From assembly GCA_015661965.1 (NCBI GenBank), contig DQVA01000001.1, forward strand, positions 1 through 6,962: a stretch of 6,962 nucleotides of DNA, read 5' to 3'. A model generated the notes under the pieces. It was not told where the DNA came from and searched no databases. It saw only the letters and a program-made list of their open reading frames with translations. Of the stretch, positions 1 through 5,102 are shown one piece after another. Positions within the stretch are counted from its first letter, which is position 1, and each line of letters begins with the position of its first letter. This stretch comes from Candidatus Bipolaricaulota bacterium (GTDB lineage: Bacteria > Bipolaricaulota > Bipolaricaulia > Bipolaricaulales > Bipolaricaulaceae). Position numbers and translations under genes: made by a program.

Positions 1-917
1 GCCGACATCTGGTCGGTCTGGATGGCCACCTTCACCCCGGCCCGGGAGAGGACCACCGGGTTCTTGGGGTTCATCCCCCGCAGCTCGTACTTGGTACGCG
101 AGAACAGGATCGGCCCCACCACACAGGGCACCCCCCGCTCGGCCAGGATGTCGGCCACTTTGTACCCCTCGGTGGCGTGGATGAGTACTACGTCCTTTAT
201 CCCAAACTCGCCCGCGATCCTGAGGGCGGTCATGATGTCGTCCGCCCGGTGGCAGTGGATGTGGGCCGGGAGCTTTCCGGTCAACACCTGGGACAAGGCC
301 TCCAGCTTCAGGTCCACCTCGAACGGTTCCCCCTTCTCCTCGGCATGCCTTTTCTTCTCCAGGTAGTTTTCGGCCTTGGTGAGCCACTCCCGCAAAAGCC
401 CCGCGTTCCCCATCCGGGTGGAGGGGAGTTTCTTCTGCTCGCCGTAGACGCGCTTGGGGTTCTCCCCCAGGGCCATCTTCATCCCCGCGGGGGCCAGCAC
501 CAGCATTTCTTCCACAGTGCGGCCGCGGGTCTTCACCACCGCTGTCTGGCCGCCCACCAGGTTGGCGCTCCCCGGGCCGGTGTTGATGCAGGTGACCCCG
601 GCCGCCCGCAGGTCGGAAAAGCCTAGGTCCTCGGGATGGACGGCGTCGATGGCCCGCAGGTGCGGGGTGATGGGATCGGTCATCTCGTTGCCGTCGCTCT
701 CCCGCCAACCGATCCCGTCGGGGAACACCCCGGTGTGGCAGTGGGCATCGATCAGCCCGGGAATCACGTACTTACCCGTGGCGTCGATCACTTCCGCCCC
801 CTCCGGGAGCTCCACGTCCCGCGACACCGCCCGGATCTTGCCGTCCTCGATCAGGACCGTGGCCCCTTGCAATTCCTCGGTGGGGGTCAATACCGTTCCG
901 CCCTTGATCGCCAGCAT
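1..917 (-). CDS. Metal-dependent amidohydrolase, imidazolonepropionase-like (C-terminus missing)
   Basis: The frame is open from an ATG at 917 down to the left edge, giving 305 residues with no stop, so the gene is cut at its 3' end. The N-terminus (MLAIKGG, then VLIEDGKIRAV and a VIPGLIDAHCH block) is the standard composite beta-sandwich plus first metal motif of the amidohydrolase superfamily; H59 and H61 form the HxH pair. Further features are the MKMALGENPK block at about 146-155, HIHCHR at 219-224, IHATEGYK at 246-253 and TDQ at 301-303, which together match the Met-dependent-hydrolase-like group related to imidazolonepropionase. D302 is the likely catalytic or metal Asp; the residue after it is Gln where relatives usually have His. 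The enzyme probably hydrolyses a C-N bond of an amide or cyclic amide in the cytoplasm; the substrate cannot be told. The start is supported by an AAGGAGGT ribosome-binding site three bases upstream. It is divergent from the methyltransferase gene. Confidence 0.9.
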   Translation of the reverse strand, partial: MLAIKGGTVLTPTEELQGATVLIEDGKIRAVSRDVELPEGAEVIDATGKYVIPGLIDAHCHTGVFPDGIGWRESDGNEMTDPITPHLRAIDAVHPEDLGFSDLRAAGVTCINTGPGSANLVGGQTAVVKTRGRTVEEMLVLAPAGMKMALGENPKRVYGEQKKLPSTRMGNAGLLREWLTKAENYLEKKRHAEEKGEPFEVDLKLEALSQVLTGKLPAHIHCHRADDIMTALRIAGEFGIKDVVLIHATEGYKVADILAERGVPCVVGPILFSRTKYELRGMNPKNPVVLSRAGVKVAIQTDQMS

Positions 918-920
918 GAG

Positions 921-928
921 ACCTCCTT
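921..928 (-). promoter_or_regulatory. Strong ribosome-binding site of the amidohydrolase gene
   Basis: The minus strand reads AAGGAGGT followed by CTC and the ATG at 917. This is a full anti-16S match and fixes the start codon. It contrasts with the plus-strand genes of this window, which lack such a site. Confidence 0.75.
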
Positions 929-949
929 GACCGTTTTGGGATCGGTCTG

Positions 950-978
950 CTTTTACCGGCTGGCACCGCTTTCGACAA
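950..978 (-). promoter_or_regulatory. Predicted sigma70-type promoter of the amidohydrolase gene
   Basis: Read on the minus strand, TTGTCG (978-973) and TAAAAG (955-950) are separated by exactly 17 bases. Each matches the bacterial -35/-10 consensus at four of six positions. Transcription would start near 943, leaving a leader of about 25 bases that contains the AAGGAGGT ribosome-binding site. This is prediction by eye; in G+C-rich DNA a pair like this can arise by chance. Confidence 0.45.
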
Positions 979-1000
979 CCGGACCGCCACTGGGTAAAGT
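972..1000 (+). promoter_or_regulatory. Predicted promoter of the methyltransferase gene (leaderless type)
   Basis: TCGACA (972-977, five of six matches to TTGACA) and TAAAGT (995-1000, four of six matches to TATAAT) are 17 bases apart. Transcription would begin near 1007, only about two bases before the ATG at 1009, so the transcript would have essentially no leader. This agrees with the absence of a ribosome-binding site before that ATG. The -35 box overlaps that of the divergent amidohydrolase promoter. Confidence 0.5.
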
Positions 1001-1005
1001 GGCGG
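984..1005. repeat. Perfect 8-bp inverted repeat over the -10 box (candidate operator)
   Basis: CCGCCACT (984-991) and AGTGGCGG (998-1005) are perfect reverse complements separated by six bases. The right arm covers half of the proposed -10 hexamer (995-1000), and the left arm lies in the promoter spacer. A protein bound here would block RNA polymerase at the methyltransferase promoter. Most of the dyad lies upstream of the predicted transcription start, so it is more likely a DNA-level site than an RNA hairpin. The regulator is unknown. Confidence 0.5.
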
Positions 1006-1008
1006 CCG

Positions 1009-1626
1009 ATGGACAGGAAGAGGATCGGCCTGTGGCAACGGTTCGGGGCATGGTTCTACGACTTCGCCATGTGGCCGCTGGAGGTCCTGGCGGCCCGTCG
1101 CTGGCGGGAGGCCCTATGGCAGGGGGTAGAGGGGAAAGTGCTTGAGATCGCGGTGGGCACCGGGGCCGGCTTCCTCGCCCATCCCCCGGGCGTGGAGGTG
1201 GTGGGGGTGGACGCGAGCGCCGCCATGTTGGCCCGGGCCGGGCGCCGGGCGGCCCGGCTTGGCCTGGAAGTCGAGCTCGTCCAGGCGGACCTCCACCACC
1301 TGCCTTTCCCCGACCACGGTTTCGATTTCGTGGTGGGTAGCTTCGTGCTGTGTTCGGTGTACCGGCCGGTGGCGGCCCTGGGGGAACTGCGCCGGGTGAT
1401 CCGCCCGGGCGGGGAGCTCCGGCTTTTGGAACACGTGCGCCCTCGGGGGAGACGGCTGGCCAAACTGCTCTCCATCCTGGCCCCGCATTTCGCCAAGACC
1501 ACCTGGGAGCTCTTCCCCCACGGGGGCTGGGAGCTCCTGGAGGAGCGGGACTTGGACCGGCCTGGTATGGTGCGCCTGTACCGCGCCGTTCCCGATGGGA
1601 TCAGGCCAACGAGCGGGGGTCGGTGA
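1009..1626 (+). CDS. Class I SAM-dependent methyltransferase (UbiE/PmtA-like)
   Basis: This encodes 205 residues, a normal length for a single-domain Rossmann-fold methyltransferase. Visible motifs are motif I VLEIAVGTGAG (44-54), the acidic end of strand 2 in VVGVDAS (64-70), the D94 region ADLHHLPFPD (93-102) with FDFVV after it, and post-motif III RVIRPGGELRLLEHVRPRG (129-147). The LPFPD and LEHVRP elements are typical of UbiE-like, phosphatidylethanolamine N-methyltransferase and METTL7-like enzymes, which methylate lipids, quinones or small thiols; the real acceptor is unknown. The N-terminal Trp/Phe-rich helix (RFGAWFYDFAMWPLEVL) could touch the membrane. The ATG at 1009 has no ribosome-binding site and lies just after a promoter-like element, suggesting leaderless translation. 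Its 3' end overlaps the convergent leuC-like gene by 26 bases. Confidence 0.88.
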   Translation: MDRKRIGLWQRFGAWFYDFAMWPLEVLAARRWREALWQGVEGKVLEIAVGTGAGFLAHPPGVEVVGVDASAAMLARAGRRAARLGLEVELVQADLHHLPFPDHGFDFVVGSFVLCSVYRPVAALGELRRVIRPGGELRLLEHVRPRGRRLAKLLSILAPHFAKTTWELFPHGGWELLEERDLDRPGMVRLYRAVPDGIRPTSGGR

Positions 1627-2854
1627 TCACCCCGGTCACCGCGGTGGCCCCGGCCACCGCCGGGGAGGCCAAGTAGATCTCCGCCTCCGGGGAGCCCATC
1701 CGCCCCTGGAAGTTGCGGTTGGCGGTGGACAGACACACCTCCCCCGGGGCCAGCACCCCCTGATGGGCCCCCAGACAAGGACCACACCCCGGGTTCAACA
1801 CCAACGCCCCGGCCTCGGCAAACCGCTTGAGCAGCCCTTCCTCCGCCGCCTTGACCCATACCTCCCGGGAGGCGGGGAGCACCAGCATCCGCACCCCGGC
1901 GGCCACCGGCCGGCCGTCCATCGCCTTCAGGGCCAGCCTGAGGTCCTCCAGCCGCCCGTTGGTGCAGGTCCCCAGCAAGACCTGATCCACGCGCTTCCCG
2001 GCCACTTGGGAGACGGGGACCACGTTGTCCACCGTGTGCGGGCAGGCCACCTGCGGCGCGAGGTCCGAGAGGTCGAACTTTAGGACCTGCTCGTAGGCGG
2101 CGTCGGGGTCGGGGAAGACGGGCTCGAAGTCCCGTCCGGCCCGGCCGCCGAGGTAGGAGAAGGTGGTCTCGTCCGGGGCGATGTAGCCGTTTTTGGCCCC
2201 CATCTCGGCCACCATGTTGGTGAGCACCAGCCGCTCCGACATAGAGAGCCCCTCCACCAGCGGGCCGGCGAACTCCACCGCCCGGTACAGAGCCCCATCG
2301 GCGCCTAGCTTCCCGATCAGGTGGAGGATCACGTCCTTGGCGGTGACGAGCTCGGGGAGCCTGCCCGAGAGCTCCAGCCGGAGGGTGGTGGGCACCTTGA
2401 GCCACAACTTGGAGGTAGCCCATAGGGCGGCCATCTCGGAGCGACCGATCCCGGCGGCAAATGCCCCCAGGGCGCCATAGGTGGTGGTGTGGGAGTCGGA
2501 GCCCAACGCGAGCTCGCCGGGGCCGACCAAACCCTCCTCCACCACCACTTGGTGGCAGATCCCCCGGCCCACGTCGAAGAACCTGATCCCCTGCTCGCGC
2601 ACGAACTCGCGGATCTCCTTGTGGTTCTCCGCATATTGGACCTGGGAGGCGGGCACCACGTGGTCCAGGATCACCACGAACCGCTTGGGTTCCTTGACCT
2701 TCTCCACCCCCAACTTCCCGAAGATGCGTCGGATGGCAGCGGCGTTGTCATGGGACATGCCCAGGTCCGGGGTCACCTCCACGATCTGCCCCGGCACCAC
2801 TTCCACTAGGCCGGCCTTCCTGGCCAAGATCTTCTCGGCGAACGTCTTCCCCAT
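1601..2854 (-). CDS. leuC: 3-isopropylmalate/homoaconitate dehydratase large subunit (archaeal type)
   Basis: This encodes 417 residues, the size of the short archaeal-type LeuC/HacA large subunit (bacterial LeuC is nearer 470). It opens with MGKTFAEKILARKAG, characteristic of the family. MSHDN (33-37), LDHVVP (63-68), GSDSHTTTYGALGAF (118-132) and PDETTFSYLGG (228-238) are active-site and substrate regions. The three [4Fe-4S] ligands are C297 in GTCTNG and C357 and C360 in NPGCGPCLG; the tail carries GRMGSPEAEIYLASP. The family interconverts 2- and 3-isopropylmalate (leucine pathway) or homocitrate-type substrates in the cytoplasm and needs a separate small subunit, whose gene is not in this window. 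Substrate choice lies largely in that small subunit, so the leuC symbol is tentative. I prefer the ATG at 2854 (GGAGG seven bases upstream) to an upstream ATG at 2875 that adds seven unconserved residues. Confidence 0.9.
   Translation of the reverse strand: MGKTFAEKILARKAGLVEVVPGQIVEVTPDLGMSHDNAAAIRRIFGKLGVEKVKEPKRFVVILDHVVPASQVQYAENHKEIREFVREQGIRFFDVGRGICHQVVVEEGLVGPGELALGSDSHTTTYGALGAFAAGIGRSEMAALWATSKLWLKVPTTLRLELSGRLPELVTAKDVILHLIGKLGADGALYRAVEFAGPLVEGLSMSERLVLTNMVAEMGAKNGYIAPDETTFSYLGGRAGRDFEPVFPDPDAAYEQVLKFDLSDLAPQVACPHTVDNVVPVSQVAGKRVDQVLLGTCTNGRLEDLRLALKAMDGRPVAAGVRMLVLPASREVWVKAAEEGLLKRFAEAGALVLNPGCGPCLGAHQGVLAPGEVCLSTANRNFQGRMGSPEAEIYLASPAVAGATAVTGVITDPRSLA
1637..1665. repeat. Two adjacent inverted repeats just after the methyltransferase stop
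   Basis: CACCGCGGTG (1637-1646) is a perfect 10-base palindrome. It is followed directly by CCCCGGC-CACC-GCCGGGG (1648-1665), a 7-bp stem with a four-base loop. Both lie 10 to 40 bases after the methyltransferase stop and inside the last codons of the opposite-strand LeuC gene. They could slow or end rightward transcription, but there is no T-run after them, so this is not a canonical intrinsic terminator. Ala/Val/Thr codon choice in LeuC could also produce them by chance. Confidence 0.3.
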
Positions 2855-2861
2855 CTCTCCC

Positions 2862-2879
2862 CCTCCTAACCACATGATA
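2862..2879 (-). promoter_or_regulatory. Ribosome-binding site and -10-like box of the leuC-like gene
   Basis: On the minus strand TAGGAGG (2868-2862) stands seven bases before the ATG at 2854 and decides that start. TATCAT (2879-2874) is a good -10 candidate. The best -35 candidate, TTGGGC (2904-2899), is 19 bases away and weak. Transcription from this box would begin near 2867, giving a very short leader that keeps the GGAGG. Confidence 0.5.
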
Positions 2880-2915
2880 ACCTCCGCCCCTGTCCCTCGC
2901 CCAACCGGCGGAGGT
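2880..2915. repeat. Perfect 9-bp inverted repeat in the leuC/THEP1 divergent control region
   Basis: ACCTCCGCC (2880-2888) and GGCGGAGGT (2907-2915) are exact reverse complements separated by 18 bases. The left arm abuts the -10-like box of the leuC-like gene and the right arm ends four bases before the -10-like box of the THEP1 gene. The dyad therefore fills the space where both promoters would place their spacers and -35 boxes. A shared operator for both genes is the simplest reading. Confidence 0.5.
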
Positions 2916-2919
2916 GGGC

Positions 2920-2925
2920 TATCTT
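2920..2925 (+). promoter_or_regulatory. -10-like box of the THEP1 NTPase gene (leaderless type)
   Basis: TATCTT lies nine bases before the ATG at 2935. Transcription would begin near 2932, so the message would be almost leaderless. No convincing -35 box is visible 16-18 bases upstream, and the only SD-like run (GGAGGT, 2910-2915) is too far from the ATG to act as a ribosome-binding site. Confidence 0.35.
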
Positions 2926-2934
2926 TCCCCTGCC

Positions 2935-3474
2935 ATGATCGTCGCGGTGACCGGCCATCCCGGGGTGGGGAAGACCACGTTGGTGGAGCGGGTGCTGGAG
3001 GAGGTGCCCCTGGCGGCGGGGGGCATGATCACCAAGGAGATCCGGGTGGTGGGGCGGCGGGTGGGGTTTGCGGTGATCGATGTGGCTACCGGAAAACAAG
3101 GGGTGCTGGCCCACATTCACCGGGAAGAAGGGCCACGCCTGGGCCGTTACCGGGTGAACCTGGCGGACCTGGCGGTGATCGGGGTGGCGGCCATCGAACG
3201 GGCGATTCAGGAATGCGACCTGGTAGTGATAGACGAGGTGGGCCCCATGGAGCTCAAGTCCCCCCGGTTCATCGCCGCGGTGACGCGGGCCTTGGAGGAG
3301 GCGGGGAACCTGCTGGTGACCGTGCACCGGGCCTCCAACCACCACTTGGCCTATCGCATCCGGCACGAATGCGACCTTTTGGTCAGGCTCACCGCGGGGA
3401 ACCGGGAGGAGAAGACGCGGGAGGTGATCGAGCTCCTCTCCCGCGCCGCCCGGGGCCGCCCTTCATCTGGGTGA
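2935..3474 (+). CDS. THEP1-family nucleoside-triphosphatase
   Basis: This encodes 179 residues, the usual length of the compact P-loop NTPases of the THEP1 (DUF265) family. Walker A is GHPGVGKTT (7-15), GGMITKEIR (29-37) follows the first helix, GRYRVNL (70-76) is a family signature, Walker B is DLVVIDEVGPMEL (95-107), and a VTVHRAS segment (128-134) ends the core. The family hydrolyses ATP and other nucleoside triphosphates slowly; its cellular role is not established, though links to nucleotide or RNA metabolism have been proposed. I start at the ATG at 2935 because it puts the P-loop at residue 7 as in relatives; a GTG at 2914 would add seven unsupported residues. The basic tail is typical of a solvent-exposed end. 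It is divergent from the leuC-like gene and 44 bases upstream of the phosphodiesterase on the same strand. Confidence 0.88.
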   Translation: MIVAVTGHPGVGKTTLVERVLEEVPLAAGGMITKEIRVVGRRVGFAVIDVATGKQGVLAHIHREEGPRLGRYRVNLADLAVIGVAAIERAIQECDLVVIDEVGPMELKSPRFIAAVTRALEEAGNLLVTVHRASNHHLAYRIRHECDLLVRLTAGNREEKTREVIELLSRAARGRPSSG

Positions 3475-3479
3475 ACCCC

Positions 3480-3497
3480 GGGATGGGGTAAAATCCC
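3480..3497 (+). promoter_or_regulatory. Promoter-like -10 box inside a small dyad, before the phosphodiesterase gene
   Basis: TAAAAT (3489-3494) is a good -10 box, preceded by GGG as in the methyltransferase promoter (GGGTAAAGT there, GGGTAAAAT here). It lies within GGGAT-N8-ATCCC (3480-3484 and 3493-3497). Transcription would start near 3501, giving a leader of about 18 bases without a clear ribosome-binding site. No strong -35 box is visible. Read-through from the THEP1 gene 44 bases upstream is equally possible. Confidence 0.35.
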
Positions 3498-3518
3498 CCC
3501 TGCTCGATAGAGAAACAC

Positions 3519-5102
3519 ATGGGACAAAATGTTGACGTACTGATCGTCGGTTGGGACGGGGCGCCCCCGGAGCGGCTGGAGGAATACGCCGCGGCTGGGT
3601 TGCTCCCCACCTTCGCCTCCCTGAAGGACCGCGGGGCCTGGGGCAGGGTGAAAAGCACCATCCCCCCCGTGACCGCCCCGGCTTGGGCCAGCTTCCACAC
3701 CGGGGCCAACCCGGGCAAGCACGGGGTGTTCGGATGGGCGGTGCGACAACCCGGCACCTATCTCCCCGCCCTGGCCGATAGTCGCTCCCTGGCCCTGCCC
3801 ACTTTTTGGGAGCGCCTATCCAGCCGGCTGCGGGTGGGGCTCCTCGGCTTTCCCCTCACCCACCCAGCCCGGGAGATAAACGGGTTTTGGTTCCCAGGGC
3901 TCCTGGCGCCACCCGGGGCAGATGGATACCCCCCGGGGATCGTCCCCGCGGCCCTGGCCCGGGTGCCCACCTGGACCTCCACCCCCCCCGAGTGGAGCAA
4001 GGGCACGGATCCCACGGCATGGACGCAGGAGTTGGTGCGGTCGGTGCGGGCACAGACCGAGCTGGCCCTGTTCCTCAGCCACCGGTTCCACCCCCAGGTG
4101 CTGGGGATCCACTACCAGGCCCTGGACACTGTCCAGCACTACCTGTGGGGGGAGGAGCTGGTGGCGGAGGTGTTTAAGGCTGCCGATCAGGGGCTGGCCA
4201 AACTGCTGGAAGCCCTGGAGCCCCGTCTTGTGATCCTCATGTCCGATCACGGGATGGGGCCGGTGGAGGGGGAATTTCACCTCAACACCTGGCTTTGGCA
4301 GGAGGGGTTTCTCACACTGCGGCGGCGGCCGGGGAGCCTGATCCGGGCCGGGCTGTTCAAGCTGGGTTGGAACCCCAGAGGGCTGGGGCAGTGGGCCTGG
4401 CTGGGGTATCGGATCGCCCGCCGGCTGCGACTCGTGCACTCGTGGTCGGACGTGCTCCAGGCCGAAACCCCCCTGGCCCGCCTGATCCGGTGGGGGTTCC
4501 TCTCGTTCGCAGACGTAGACTGGAAGCGTACTTGGGCCTACTCACACTCCGAAATCGGGAGCTTGCTGCTGAACCGGGTGGGCCGCGAGCCCCAGGGGCG
4601 GGTCACCGCGGCAGACGCCCCCCGGGTACTGCGGGATCTGAGACAAGGGCTGGAAGAGCTCACCACCCCAGCGGGAGAACCGGTGGTGGACACGCTGCTC
4701 CCGGGGGCGGAGGTTTATCGAGGCCCGTATGCCCCATTGGGACCGGACCTGTTGCTGTTACCCCGGGACCTGCGGTGGATGGGGAAGGGTCTGGGCGGTT
4801 TTCTCAGCCACCGTGTGCTCACCTCGGCGGTGGTGCGGGGTGGGCATCGGCTGGAGGGGGCGCTGCTCCTGGCGGGCGAGGGCGTAGTCCGAACGTCTCC
4901 GGACCAGGCCGCCCTGTGGGACATCGCCCCTACCATCCTCGCCTACCTCGGCATCCCCATCCCGGGATGGATGGACGGCCGCCCCCTCGAGTTGTTCGAG
5001 CGCGGGGTACTCCTGATCGAGCGTGAGGAGGGGGAGGAAACCGGACGGGAGCCCTACGGGGAGGACACGGTAGAGCGACTGCGGGGACTGGGCTACCTCT
5101 AA
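3519..5102 (+). CDS. Type I phosphodiesterase/nucleotide pyrophosphatase family protein
   Basis: This encodes 527 residues of the alkaline-phosphatase superfamily. The metal and nucleophile set is complete: D13 in VGWDGA, T52 in PPVTAPAWASFHTG as the likely nucleophile, D203 and H207 in LDTVQHYLW, D243 and H244 in SDHGMGP, and H443 in GGHRLEGALL, followed by DIAPTILAYLGIP (468-480) and MDGRPL. Such enzymes bind two divalent metal ions, usually zinc, and cleave phosphodiester or pyrophosphate bonds; some transfer phospho-head groups. No signal peptide is evident, so it is probably cytoplasmic. The stretch from about 268 to 340 is rich in Arg, Trp and hydrophobic residues and may act as a lid or contact the membrane; similar insertions occur in relatives. 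The substrate is unknown. The ATG at 3519 fits because D13 lies at the expected distance from the start. Its TAA overlaps the stop of the convergent acyltransferase gene. Confidence 0.88.
   Translation: MGQNVDVLIVGWDGAPPERLEEYAAAGLLPTFASLKDRGAWGRVKSTIPPVTAPAWASFHTGANPGKHGVFGWAVRQPGTYLPALADSRSLALPTFWERLSSRLRVGLLGFPLTHPAREINGFWFPGLLAPPGADGYPPGIVPAALARVPTWTSTPPEWSKGTDPTAWTQELVRSVRAQTELALFLSHRFHPQVLGIHYQALDTVQHYLWGEELVAEVFKAADQGLAKLLEALEPRLVILMSDHGMGPVEGEFHLNTWLWQEGFLTLRRRPGSLIRAGLFKLGWNPRGLGQWAWLGYRIARRLRLVHSWSDVLQAETPLARLIRWGFLSFADVDWKRTWAYSHSEIGSLLLNRVGREPQGRVTAADAPRVLRDLRQGLEELTTPAGEPVVDTLLPGAEVYRGPYAPLGPDLLLLPRDLRWMGKGLGGFLSHRVLTSAVVRGGHRLEGALLLAGEGVVRTSPDQAALWDIAPTILAYLGIPIPGWMDGRPLELFERGVLLIEREEGEETGREPYGEDTVERLRGLGYL

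Noticed and set aside
22..930. Several plus-strand open frames (22-366, 177-626, 454-930, 636-1145)
   Set aside because: They are antisense to the amidohydrolase, whose motifs are unambiguous, and their products show no domain.
1648..1665. GC-rich hairpin as an intrinsic terminator
   Set aside because: No T-run follows on either strand, so it is reported only as an inverted repeat.
1056..2423. Long minus-strand open frame of 455 codons across the methyltransferase and leuC-like genes
   Set aside because: Its product is a Gly/Arg/Pro/Ser-rich string with no recognisable domain and it lies in another frame of two well-supported genes. Long spurious frames are expected at this G+C content.
2914..2934. 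GTG at 2914 as the THEP1 start, with the GGAGGT just before it
   Set aside because: The GGAGGT (2910-2915) overlaps the GTG itself, so it cannot serve it, and the ATG at 2935 gives the normal family N-terminus.
2481..3491. Plus-strand open frame of 336 codons over the start of leuC and the THEP1 gene
   Set aside because: It is antisense to conserved LeuC sequence and out of frame with the THEP1 P-loop NTPase; the low-complexity Gly/Arg/Pro product has no motif.
3982..3989. Homopolymer run of eight C, and seven-base G/C runs at 3662-3668, 5133-5139, 6551-6557 and 6913-6919, as possible phase-variation tracts
   Set aside because: They fall in Pro/Gly codons, are common at this G+C content, and every gene reads through intact. 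They are more a sequencing-error risk than a switch.
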